NCBI GenBank assembly: GCA_031549345.1
Contig: JAVBPY010000017.1
Span: 1 to 33,215, forward strand
Reading direction: 5' to 3'
DNA length: 33,215 bases
Source of the DNA: CASFRF01 sp031549345
Lineage (GTDB): Bacteria; Verrucomicrobiota; Lentisphaeria; Victivallales; Victivallaceae
Positions within the stretch are counted from its first letter, which is position 1; every line of letters starts with the position of its first letter. This document shows, one piece after another, positions 7,758 through 14,930 of the stretch. The notes under the pieces were generated by a model. The model did not search any database, was not told where the DNA came from, and saw nothing but the letters and a program-made list of their open reading frames with translations. The translations under genes were made by a program, and so were the position numbers.

Positions 7758-7786
7758 AATATACAACAAAAACACCCTTTTATCAA
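7758..7786 (-). promoter_or_regulatory. Promoter of the STAS-PP2C-permease-lipid operon
   Basis: Read on the minus strand: TTGATA (7786-7781), a 17-bp spacer, TATATT (7763-7758). This is a good sigma70-type promoter about 37 bp before the STAS start. Confidence 0.7.
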
Positions 7787-7881
7787 CTCTTTCCGGAAAA
7801 TTCGGCCGATTTTCCCGCGGAAATTTTAGACGTGCGGTTGTATGAAGGTTCAAATAATCGGTATGTTTGCATGAAAAATCT

Positions 7882-7910
7882 TTGACTTAACGGAAAATTG
7901 CGTGTATCTT
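7882..7910 (+). promoter_or_regulatory. Promoter of the GH29 gene
   Basis: TTGACT (7882-7887), a 17-bp spacer, TATCTT (7905-7910). Transcription should begin near 7917, which rules out the in-frame TTG at 7898 and supports ATG 7931 as start of the fucosidase. Confidence 0.75.
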
Positions 7911-7930
7911 CCCCAAAAAGGATCAGACAC

Positions 7931-9580
7931 ATGCTATTGAATACAACGAAACGTCCTTCCGAGCGCCAGCGCAAACATTGCGCCGTACCGGTTTACGGAA
8001 TCCTGCATTTCGGGCTCAACACCTTTGTCAACAAGGAATGGGGGTACGGCGACACACCGCGCGAGGTCTTCAATCCCGTGGAGTTCGACCCGCGCCAAGT
8101 GGCGGAGGCGTGTAAAAACGGCGGCCTCGGCGGTGTGATCATTGTCTGCAAGCACCACGACGGATTCTGTCTGTGGCCTACGAAAACCACGGACTACAGT
8201 GTGGCGCATACCGTTTGGAATCGCGATTTTGTGGGTGAATTGAGCACGGCGCTCCGGCAGGCCGGGCTGAAGGTCGGGTTTTACATTTCGCCGTGGGACC
8301 GTCATCAACCGACGTACGGTACGCCGGCTTATCTCGCTGTTTTCAAGGAGCAGCTCCGCGAAGTGCTGACCGCGTACGGCGAGGCGTTCGAGGTGTGGTT
8401 CGACGGGGCCAACGGCGGCGACGGCTACTACGGCGGAGCCCGCGAAAAGCGCTCCATCGATCTTGGAAGTTACTACGACTGGGAGAACATCTGGGGATTG
8501 GTCCGCGCCTTGCAGCCGAACGCCGCGATTTTCAGCGACGTGGGGCCGGACTTGCGCTGGGTCGGCAACGAGCGGGGGTTTGCGGCGATGGATTCGCGGG
8601 CGGGTTTCACGCCGGTTTCCAAAAACGGGAAAGCGCGGCCGGGGTGCCTCGATTGCACGAACAGCCCGCAGGGCGACGTCGACGGCATGTACTACCTTCC
8701 GCCGGAATGCGATTTGCCGTTGCGCCCCGGCTGGTTTTACCATGAAACTGAAAATGACCGCCTGAAGAGCGTTCCCGAACTAATCGAGATTTATGAGCAT
8801 TCCGTCGGGCAGGGCGGTTTCATGAATCTCGGGATTGTATTGGACGATAAAGGCGTGATGCCGGGAGAAGACGCGCGGCGCCTGGCCGAGTTCAATGCTG
8901 CTTGCAAAGGTCTTTATCGAAATACTTTGTTTGCCGACGACGAGTCGGCGGTAAGCGATCGGGAATGCGTCATTGATTTTGAAACGGAAACGGCATTCAA
9001 TTTTATCGAGCTCAAAGAGCCTCTTGAGTATGGGGAACAGGTAACAGCGTATTCGATCGAGGTGAAAAACAATACTGAATGGCGGCGGATCCATGCCGGG
9101 AAATCGATCGGCATCAACCGCATCTGCCGTTTTGCCGAAGTTACCGGCAATGCGGTCCGGATTCGAGTTGAAAGTTCCACGGGCAAGGTCGATCGCCTTT
9201 CGGTAAAAATCTGCAATGCGGATACTCCGCGGTCAACGGATTCACGGAACTTGCCCGGGAATTATCGGGCATTGCCGCAGGCAAAAATTTCCGGCATGGA
9301 GTTGAACGCCGTCCTGCCGGAAACAATGCGCGTATGCGGTGTCGTCTTTACTCCGGAAACCGGCGACACTGCCGGATTGCCACTTAATGGCCGCCTCTTT
9401 GTGCTTGCAAATGGAGAGTGGGGCATGATTGCCGAGGCGGAATTTTCCAACATCATCGCCAATCCGATTCCACAAACCATTGCGTTTCCGGATGTTGATG
9501 TTACAGCGATCAAGCTGGTGGCGGGCGCTCTGGCAAGCGGCGATTGTATCCGGTTCAAGGAGATTGGAGTGCTCGTATAG
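7931..9580 (+). CDS. GH29 alpha-L-fucosidase
   Basis: 549 aa. The (beta/alpha)8 catalytic domain occupies about 1-340, with hallmark segments HFGLNTFVNKEWG (26-38), CKHHDGFCLWP (73-83), FYISPWDRH and VWFDGA. Asp158 in the last is the expected nucleophile of this retaining family, which releases L-fucose from non-reducing ends. The remaining about 200 residues look like one or two discoidin/F5-8-type beta-sandwiches (IELKEPLEYGEQV, then EWRRIHAGKSIG), common in GH29. There is no signal peptide, so it acts on imported oligosaccharides or in lysed material. ATG 7931 has AAAGGA 8 bp upstream, just below the predicted transcription start. It is divergent from the STAS operon and followed 19 bp later by the TM2 gene. 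Confidence 0.9.
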   Translation: MLLNTTKRPSERQRKHCAVPVYGILHFGLNTFVNKEWGYGDTPREVFNPVEFDPRQVAEACKNGGLGGVIIVCKHHDGFCLWPTKTTDYSVAHTVWNRDFVGELSTALRQAGLKVGFYISPWDRHQPTYGTPAYLAVFKEQLREVLTAYGEAFEVWFDGANGGDGYYGGAREKRSIDLGSYYDWENIWGLVRALQPNAAIFSDVGPDLRWVGNERGFAAMDSRAGFTPVSKNGKARPGCLDCTNSPQGDVDGMYYLPPECDLPLRPGWFYHETENDRLKSVPELIEIYEHSVGQGGFMNLGIVLDDKGVMPGEDARRLAEFNAACKGLYRNTLFADDESAVSDRECVIDFETETAFNFIELKEPLEYGEQVTAYSIEVKNNTEWRRIHAGKSIGINRICRFAEVTGNAVRIRVESSTGKVDRLSVKICNADTPRSTDSRNLPGNYRALPQAKISGMELNAVLPETMRVCGVVFTPETGDTAGLPLNGRLFVLANGEWGMIAEAEFSNIIANPIPQTIAFPDVDVTAIKLVAGALASGDCIRFKEIGVLV

Positions 9581-9599
9581 CCGCAAGGGAGATTTCCCG

Positions 9600-9971
9600 G
9601 TGAAAATTCAATGTTCCGCGTGCAAACGACAGTATGAACTTGAGGAATCCGCCGTTCCGCTGGAAGTGCAGTGCGAATGCGGGAATGAGTGGCGCATTGA
9701 GCCCGCCGGGCGTTTCGCTTCGCCCCCGGACCCCACATCGGCGAATCGAACAGTCTACACGGTGCTGGGGCTTTTTTTAGGCGGATTCGGCATCCATAAT
9801 TTTATAGCCGGCGAAGTCTATGCCGGGCTGGGGAAAATCATCCTTTTGGGGGTGTACATCGGTTTTATGGTCGGCTGGGGAATCGATGGCCTCGTTGGCG
9901 CGTACGCGGCGGCAATGCTTAGCGCCGTCTGGATCGGTGTCGATCTGCTCCGGGGGCCCCGAAAACGATAG
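9600..9971 (+). CDS. Zinc-ribbon TM2-domain membrane protein
   Basis: 123 aa from GTG 9600, preceded by AAGGGAG at a 9-bp spacing. The N-terminus has a small metal-binding ribbon (CSACK at 5-9, CECG at about 28-31, like the MJ0042 zinc finger). The C-terminal part is a TM2 domain: YTVLGLFLGGFGIHNFIAGEVYAG followed by a second hydrophobic segment and a basic end (RGPRKR). TM2 proteins are small two-helix membrane proteins of unknown biochemical role. Its position just after the fucosidase gene suggests cotranscription, but there is no obvious functional link. Confidence 0.8.
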   Translation: MKIQCSACKRQYELEESAVPLEVQCECGNEWRIEPAGRFASPPDPTSANRTVYTVLGLFLGGFGIHNFIAGEVYAGLGKIILLGVYIGFMVGWGIDGLVGAYAAAMLSAVWIGVDLLRGPRKR

Positions 9972-9980
9972 GGGCCCCCG
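9951..9980. terminator. GC-rich hairpin between convergent genes
   Basis: CGGGGGCCCC (9951-9960) and GGGGCCCCCG (9971-9980) form a perfect 10-bp stem whose loop contains the stop codon of the TM2 gene. It lies between convergent genes. There is no T-run on either side, so it is not a textbook intrinsic terminator, but it may block read-through or protect 3' ends. Confidence 0.5.
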
Positions 9981-9990
9981 CAAGAAGTCC

Positions 9991-10998
9991 CTATCCCTGG
10001 CGCATGTTGTATTCCGTCAAGGCGTCATAGAACGTCTGCACGTTCCGAAGCGAGGTTCCCGGGGGCACGTCGCATCCCGAGGACAGGACGTAGTTCGGGT
10101 AATTTTTTCCCTCTTCAAGGAGCGCAAGTGCCGCTGTGCGGATGGCTTCCGCGGAACCGTTTTTAAACACTCCGACGGGATCGAGGTTGCCGAGAATCAA
10201 TACATTCGGCGGAATTTGCGGCCATATGTCGGTCATTTTAACCGCGTTGCCCACATGAAGCGCCGCCACGCCGGTTCGGAGCCAGTCCGGAATTTGCCGG
10301 ACGGTGTTTCCGCAGTTGTGGAGCATGACAATGAATGTTTCATCCTGAAGCGCGGCGACGATTTCACGCACGTACTGTGCTGCAAATTCCGCACTCATCT
10401 CCGGCGAGAGGAGTCCCGCCGCCGGTTCCGCGATGATAATTCCCCCCACATTGGTCGCTTTGAATGCGCGACCGTAGGCGAGGAGGAAATCGGTGGTTTT
10501 ACGGAGAAGCGCGTGGGCGCATTCCGGTTCGCTGCCGCAGAGCATCATCATTTCGGTCATATCGAACAGCCGTCCCGCCAGGGAGAACGGGCCGATCATC
10601 CCGGCCAGCACGGGGCGGTCCGTGATGTTTTGAGCACAGAGCCGGGCCGCACGGAGAGCTTCGCCGGTACGCGCCGCGCCGGGGGAGGGGACGATGAGGT
10701 TCCCGATATCCGCGGCATCCCGCAAGATCCGGTCCGTAACGGTCGGGTTTTCGCGGTCGGAGTAGGCGATGGGAGAGCCGAAGGCTTCGGCCTCCACGGA
10801 AAGATCCATCATGGTAACGGCCGCGGCCGATGGTGTTTGTTCCGCGAGCGCTTTGATGGAGCGGTATTGGAGTTCGCCGCTTTGGAACACTTCGCGCGGT
10901 GTGCTGCCGATCATCTCCATTCCGGGGGAGGTCATAATCGGCAACGCGGTGCGCGTTTTGGCGCGCAGAATGCTCTGAATCCAATGATGCATGTTCAT
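9991..10998 (-). CDS. Uroporphyrinogen decarboxylase-fold methyltransferase (MtaA/CmuA-like), second copy
   Basis: 335 aa from ATG 10998 (GGAGAC upstream). The URO-D/MtaA barrel is recognisable by MLHNCGNTV, a NLDPVGVFKNG segment and the late LSSGCDVPPGTSLRNVQTF, the zinc-binding cysteine region of MtaA/MtbA-type enzymes. These transfer a methyl group between a corrinoid protein and a thiol or tetrahydrofolate. The frame is open upstream, but the extra residues are antisense to the next gene. It lies 19 bp after the other URO-D gene in the operon corrinoid protein / URO-D 1 / URO-D 2. True heme-pathway HemE is unlikely given the corrinoid partner. The methyl donor is unknown. Confidence 0.85.
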   Translation of the reverse strand: MNMHHWIQSILRAKTRTALPIMTSPGMEMIGSTPREVFQSGELQYRSIKALAEQTPSAAAVTMMDLSVEAEAFGSPIAYSDRENPTVTDRILRDAADIGNLIVPSPGAARTGEALRAARLCAQNITDRPVLAGMIGPFSLAGRLFDMTEMMMLCGSEPECAHALLRKTTDFLLAYGRAFKATNVGGIIIAEPAAGLLSPEMSAEFAAQYVREIVAALQDETFIVMLHNCGNTVRQIPDWLRTGVAALHVGNAVKMTDIWPQIPPNVLILGNLDPVGVFKNGSAEAIRTAALALLEEGKNYPNYVLSSGCDVPPGTSLRNVQTFYDALTEYNMRQG

Positions 10999-11017
10999 GA
11001 TCGTCTCCGTATTTGCT

Positions 11018-12094
11018 TTAACCTTCAAGGCGTTTCCGCAGGCGTTCAACGAAATATTGATAGTCCGCCCACGAAATATCGCTGGAAACCGAATGGTCGA
11101 TCGCCGGGAGAAAGCCTCCTTCTTCGACGACGGGACGCAGGCGCTCAAGCTCTTGGTCGATGGCGTTCCGCCCGGCGGCTACTTCGCGTTTATCGATGCC
11201 GCCGATCAGGCGCAGTTCACGGCCGAACATTTTGCGGAGGCGGTTCGGCTGCATGTTCGCGGCCACTTCACACGGCGCAACGCCGTTGATCCCTATGGAG
11301 AGCATGTCCGGAAGAAGCAGTGAAAGATCGCCGTCGCTGTCGTACCAGCATTGTGTAACGCCGTTTGCCCGTGCCAATTCCAGGAGCCGCTTATAGCGCG
11401 GGAGGATGTGGCGGCGGAACATGTCCGGAGAGATGAGGGGGCCTGTTTTGAACGCGATATCTTCGCCGTAGCCGATTACATCCGGCGTGGCGATGGCGAA
11501 CATTCGGCGCATTCCCTCGGCGATCTGGAGCTCGATTTTGTCAAACAACTCCTCCACAAGCTCCGGTGCGTCGTAAAACAGATAACTTGCGCCGTCCACG
11601 CCCGCGAGTTCGCGCAAAACCCAGTAGAAGCCGCCGCCATTGAGCATTAATACCTGATTTTCGGCGACGGCGTTGCGGAGGGCCGCGTCCGTCTTCTCTG
11701 AAAAACGCTCCGCAAGGCGCGCCGGGTCGAAGCGTTCGTCGATGATGCGCCGCAAATCTTCCGGAGAATTCACAGGGACGGAGAGCCACTCCGGCATGGA
11801 GGTGCTGTGCTTGAAATCTTTGATCGTCCGCCCTGCGCGGTCGGTTGAAACAATGAATTCTTCCGTTTCGTGCAACACTTTTGTTTCAAAAGCCGGAAAC
11901 AAGCCGAAGGCGTATCCGTAATTGTGTACGCGCAACCGGTCCGGCGCCAAAAGATCGTTGGGGGCCACCCCTTCCGGGAGCCCTTCGGCGTGCCAGCGAA
12001 CGAGCGTGTCTTTCCACGGGCCCGGCATATGCAGGGGCACAGGTCCCCCGGGGCGGTAATTCATTACCGCCCTGAAGCGTTCACGATGGTTCAT
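11018..12094 (-). CDS. Uroporphyrinogen decarboxylase-fold protein, first copy
   Basis: 358 aa. It begins MNHRERFRAVMNYRPGGPVPL, the typical opening of URO-D-family proteins of anaerobic methyl-transfer clusters, and has GYGEDIAFKTGPLISPDMFRRHILPRYKRL, the segment around the metal site in this subfamily, then IGGIDKREVAAG and GGFLPAIDHSVSSDISW at the end. This is the longer, MtaA-distant subclass often encoded beside corrinoid proteins in Lentisphaerota, Verrucomicrobiota and Clostridia. It may be the substrate-side methyltransferase, with the second copy as the acceptor-side enzyme; this division of labour is inference. It starts 14 bp after the corrinoid gene, with only a weak ribosome binding site. 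Confidence 0.82.
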   Translation of the reverse strand: MNHRERFRAVMNYRPGGPVPLHMPGPWKDTLVRWHAEGLPEGVAPNDLLAPDRLRVHNYGYAFGLFPAFETKVLHETEEFIVSTDRAGRTIKDFKHSTSMPEWLSVPVNSPEDLRRIIDERFDPARLAERFSEKTDAALRNAVAENQVLMLNGGGFYWVLRELAGVDGASYLFYDAPELVEELFDKIELQIAEGMRRMFAIATPDVIGYGEDIAFKTGPLISPDMFRRHILPRYKRLLELARANGVTQCWYDSDGDLSLLLPDMLSIGINGVAPCEVAANMQPNRLRKMFGRELRLIGGIDKREVAAGRNAIDQELERLRPVVEEGGFLPAIDHSVSSDISWADYQYFVERLRKRLEG

Positions 12095-12108
12095 GGGAAT
12101 GTCTTAAG

Positions 12109-12729
12109 TTAGTTCGCGGTCAGGCGGTCCACAAGGTGGACGGCGCCATTGGCGTCGGCGCTGAATCCGGCCGCGCCGATGGAGTCGGCGTATTCCTGGG
12201 TGATCGGCGCGCCGCCGATGATGATTTTCACATCGCGTCCCTTAAAGTGGGAGACGACGTCTTTCATGTACGGCATGGTGGTGGTGAGCAACGAACTACA
12301 TCCGAGGATGGTCGCGCCCTGTTCCACCGCCGATTCAAATTTGGCGATGTCGCAGTTGACGCCGAGATCGATGACGTCGTAGCCGGCTCCCTTGAGCATG
12401 ATCGCGACCAGGTTCTTGCCGATGTCGTGCAAGTCGCCCTTGACCGTTCCGATCGCCACCTTCGCACGCGCTTTGCGTCCCACGTTGCCAAGGAGCGGCT
12501 CCAGGAGTCCCAGCCCGCTCTGCATGGCCCGCGCCGCGATCAGGAGTTCCGGCACGTAGGCTTCATTGCGTGAAAATTTGTCGCCGATTTCCCGCATCGC
12601 CGGGATCATTCCCTTGTCCAGCAGGGCGTTCAAGTCCTCCTTGGCGTCGATCGCGGCTTGCACCATGGCGGCGACGTCGTTGCGTTTTCCCGTCATCACG
12701 GCGGTCTTGAGTGCTGTGTAATCGGTCAT
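12109..12729 (-). CDS. Corrinoid (B12-binding) methyltransferase protein
   Basis: 206 aa, the size of MtaC/MtbC/MttC-type corrinoid proteins. An N-terminal helical cap (about 1-85) precedes a Rossmann-like B12 domain with GTVKGDLHDIGKN, where His101 is the expected cobalt ligand, then CSSLLTTT and IIGGAPIT, the S-x-L and GG parts of the base-off/His-on cobalamin signature. It carries the methyl group on cobalt between two methyltransferases. AGGAG lies 6 bp before the ATG. First gene of the operon with the two URO-D proteins and divergent from an AraC regulator. No MtrA-like reactivating ferredoxin (RamA type) is encoded in the window. Confidence 0.93.
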   Translation of the reverse strand: MTDYTALKTAVMTGKRNDVAAMVQAAIDAKEDLNALLDKGMIPAMREIGDKFSRNEAYVPELLIAARAMQSGLGLLEPLLGNVGRKARAKVAIGTVKGDLHDIGKNLVAIMLKGAGYDVIDLGVNCDIAKFESAVEQGATILGCSSLLTTTMPYMKDVVSHFKGRDVKIIIGGAPITQEYADSIGAAGFSADANGAVHLVDRLTAN

Positions 12730-12750
12730 TTTCTACTCCTGGTTTTTAGT

Positions 12751-12790
12751 CCGGCATGCCGGTGGTTTATTTCCCTTGGTTTATAGTATA
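12751..12790 (-). promoter_or_regulatory. Leader and -10 element of the corrinoid operon with a 12-bp palindrome
   Basis: On the minus strand TATACT (12790-12785) is a good -10 box, but no matching -35 lies 16-18 bp upstream, as expected for an AraC-activated promoter. CCGGCATGCCGG (12751-12762) is a perfect palindrome between this box and the corrinoid start codon. It could be an operator or an RNA hairpin in the leader. Confidence 0.45.
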
Positions 12791-12852
12791 GCGCGTTTTA
12801 TTGGGAATACTTGCTTGTATTTATCCATTTTATGCTCTATTTTATCATTGCT

Positions 12853-13785
12853 ATGGATTTGATGCAACAAAATACGACTTTGGTGGAATCGACGGATCTT
12901 CTTGATCCGGCGCTCGGCGCGCTTGTGGGGGGGCACGAAATACGCTGGGAGCGCAATGGCGTTTCGCGGCGGATCCGCCTTGGAGGCAATCTTTTTTTTC
13001 ATACCGAACCGGAATCGGGGACATTGTCCCATGGACACGACTTTCTCGAAATCATGTTGGTTACTTCCGGGGCGCTGACGCACCGCGTCAACGGGGAGCG
13101 CCAGATTCTGGAGAGCGGCAATTTGCTTTTCATCCGCCCCGGCGATGTGCACGGTTTTTCCCCCGCGCCGGGTGCGCCGCGCTGCGAATTCATTCTGCTC
13201 GATTTTGAGCTGGAGTTGTTTTTAACACTGAGTCAGTACCTGGAAAACGATGCATTCCTTCAGCGTCTGACCGCGCCGGTGCTCCCGCCGACCTTTTTGC
13301 CGGAAACGGATTTTGCGCAGGATCTGGGCAACCGTCTTTTGCGTTTCAACTCCGGAAATGCGGGGGTGCATTTGTCCAAAATACGCCTGAAAATCCTTCT
13401 CGCGGAGCTGATGGCCCGTTTTTTTCTGGATGACCGCAACCGTTTGCGGGAATCCCAGGTTCCCGACTGGCTGGAGGTGCTGTGCCGGAAAATGCGTCAG
13501 CCGGAGAATTTTCTCGCCGGCCTGGAGCGGATGAAGACGCTCGCCTGCCGGACGCCGGAACATTTGTGCAAATCGTTCCGGCGGTACCTTGGCTGCACGC
13601 CAACGGAGTTCATCAATGAATTGAAAATCCGCCATGCGGCCCGCCTCCTGGCCGACACCGGCGAGGAGATTCCGGAGATTGCCGCGCGTCTTCAATTTGA
13701 AAGTCTGAGTTACTTCCACCGGCGTTTCCGCGAGCAGTTCCGCCTTACCCCCGCGGAGTACCGCAGGCGCTATTCCAGGCATTGA
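12853..13785 (+). CDS. AraC-family transcriptional regulator with cupin sensor
   Basis: About 310 aa. The N-terminal part carries a cupin-like ligand domain (SHGHDFLEIMLVTSGALTHRVNG, then SGNLLFIRPGDVHGF). The C-terminal 100 residues are a double helix-turn-helix AraC domain ending with SLSYFHRRFREQFRLTPAEYRRRY. Such proteins bind a small ligand and activate nearby genes. It is divergent from the corrinoid/URO-D operon, whose promoter lacks a -35 box, so it is the likely activator. The start is uncertain: in-frame candidates are TTG 12811, ATG 12832, 12853 and 12862, none with a clear ribosome binding site. I chose 12853 because the family similarity starts downstream. Confidence 0.88.
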   Translation: MDLMQQNTTLVESTDLLDPALGALVGGHEIRWERNGVSRRIRLGGNLFFHTEPESGTLSHGHDFLEIMLVTSGALTHRVNGERQILESGNLLFIRPGDVHGFSPAPGAPRCEFILLDFELELFLTLSQYLENDAFLQRLTAPVLPPTFLPETDFAQDLGNRLLRFNSGNAGVHLSKIRLKILLAELMARFFLDDRNRLRESQVPDWLEVLCRKMRQPENFLAGLERMKTLACRTPEHLCKSFRRYLGCTPTEFINELKIRHAARLLADTGEEIPEIAARLQFESLSYFHRRFREQFRLTPAEYRRRYSRH

Positions 13786-13810
13786 CATTTTTGCCGCGCG
13801 GAGATATAGT
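13782..13810 (+). promoter_or_regulatory. Consensus promoter for the cysteine-rich protein and thiE
   Basis: TTGACA (13782-13787), exactly 17 bp, TATAGT (13805-13810): near-perfect sigma70 consensus. Transcription should start around 13817-13818, at the ATG itself, implying a leaderless message. Confidence 0.8.
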
Positions 13811-13817
13811 ACGTTAT

Positions 13818-14198
13818 ATGCGTACAGGAAAAGAAAAAATACACTGCCCCCATTGCGGCGAAATGACCCTCCCTCGACCGGCCTCGCGGACCGAAGGGTG
13901 GACGGTGATTCCCATTGCCGCATGCATGTTCTGCGGGGGCGAACTTACACTTCCATGCGAAGAAAAGAATCCTGCTCCCGCGGGAGGAAGCGCCCGGTTG
14001 TCGGCGCTTTTTGGTGGAGAAACGCTTGCGCGCGTGGAAATTGCGCCGGGAACGGAGTGCTTTTGCAGGACGTGTTCGCATTATCTTGTGCACCCGTTTC
14101 GCTCGTTCTGTGTCCTGAAAGAACAGGATGTCGATCCCATGGGCGACTGCCCCGAATTCCAATCCGGAGAAAAAGGAAAAAACGATGCCGTGCTTTAA
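13818..14198 (+). CDS. Cysteine-rich (zinc-ribbon) protein of unknown function
   Basis: 126 aa from ATG 13818. It has four spaced cysteine pairs or groups: CPHCGE near the start, CMFCGG at about 36-41, CFCRTCSHY at about 81-89 and FCVLKEQ. The first two look like paired zinc knuckles. No known family comes to mind. There is no signal peptide and no ribosome binding site upstream; the promoter places the transcript start at the start codon. Its last 14 bases overlap the thiE start, so it is the first gene of a two-gene unit with thiamine synthesis. Whether it has a role there is unknown. Confidence 0.7.
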   Translation: MRTGKEKIHCPHCGEMTLPRPASRTEGWTVIPIAACMFCGGELTLPCEEKNPAPAGGSARLSALFGGETLARVEIAPGTECFCRTCSHYLVHPFRSFCVLKEQDVDPMGDCPEFQSGEKGKNDAVL

Positions 14199-14850
14199 TA
14201 TTCGTTCCGCCCGCCAGGCGGCTTTGCGTGAAGTAACGCTTTATCCGGTGATTTCCTCCGAATTTTGCCTGGGGCGTTCCCCGCTGGATGTTTTTGCGGC
14301 GGCGGCGCGCGGCGGCGCCCGGATGATTCAGGTACGCGAAAAGAATGTTTCGGACAAAGCGTTGTACGATCTTGTGCGCGCGGTCCGTCCCATCGCCGAC
14401 GCATACAACGTGCTCCTGATTGTGGACGACCGCCTTGATGTCGCGCTTGCAGCGGGGGCTGACGGCGTTCATCTGGGACAGGACGATTTGCCCATCGCCG
14501 CGGCGCGGCGGATCGCCGGAGAGCTTCTTCTGGGGTGCTCGACGCACAATCGTGCTGAGGCGGAGCAGGCGCAGACGGACGGTGCCGACACCATCAACAT
14601 CGGTCCGGTTTTTCCGACGGGCACCAAGCAGGTTGCCTGTGGCGCGTTGGGGATCGAAACATTGCGTGCCATCGCCGCGCACGTGCGCATTCCCTTCACG
14701 GTGATGGGGGGAATCAAGCGCCGCCATATTCCCGAGCTTGTTGCGGCGGGAGCGCGCCACATCGCCATGGTTACGGAAATTACCGAGGCCGCCGACGTGG
14801 AAGAACGCGTGCGTGAGCTCATTGCCGTATTTTCCTCCGTAAAAGAATAA
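14185..14850 (+). CDS. thiE: Thiamine-phosphate synthase
   Basis: 221 aa TIM barrel that joins HMP-pyrophosphate and thiazole phosphate to thiamine phosphate. Family motifs are present: GARMIQVREKN (44-54), VDDRLDVALAAGADGVHLGQDD (80-101), GCSTHNRAEAEQA (118-130), GPVFPTGTK (140-148) and MGGI near the end. ATG 14185 is preceded by AAGGA at a 7-bp spacing; the frame remains open further upstream, but that region overlaps the preceding gene and lacks similarity. The usual VAIGGI appears as TVMGGI, a mild variant. Cotranscribed with the cysteine-rich gene. No other thi gene is in the window, but dxs, whose product feeds the thiazole branch, lies 1.2 kb downstream. Confidence 0.92.
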   Translation: MPCFNIRSARQAALREVTLYPVISSEFCLGRSPLDVFAAAARGGARMIQVREKNVSDKALYDLVRAVRPIADAYNVLLIVDDRLDVALAAGADGVHLGQDDLPIAAARRIAGELLLGCSTHNRAEAEQAQTDGADTINIGPVFPTGTKQVACGALGIETLRAIAAHVRIPFTVMGGIKRRHIPELVAAGARHIAMVTEITEAADVEERVRELIAVFSSVKE

Positions 14851-14856
14851 AGTTCG

Positions 14857-14886
14857 TTTGTTATTTGTTACCTTTTGTTGTATAGT
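14857..14886 (+). promoter_or_regulatory. Promoter of the GntR-dxs-uxaC operon with tandem TTTGTT repeats
   Basis: TTGTTA (14858-14863), a 17-bp spacer, TATAGT (14881-14886). The -35 and spacer are built from three near-identical heptamers: TTTGTTA (14857-14863), TTTGTTA (14864-14870) and TTTGTTG (14874-14880). Direct repeats over a promoter suggest a regulator site, possibly autoregulation by the downstream GntR protein. Confidence 0.6.
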
Positions 14887-14930
14887 AAAGTGAGAAGCCT
14901 TTACGGAGTACCTGACAGAGGAGAGTGGGC

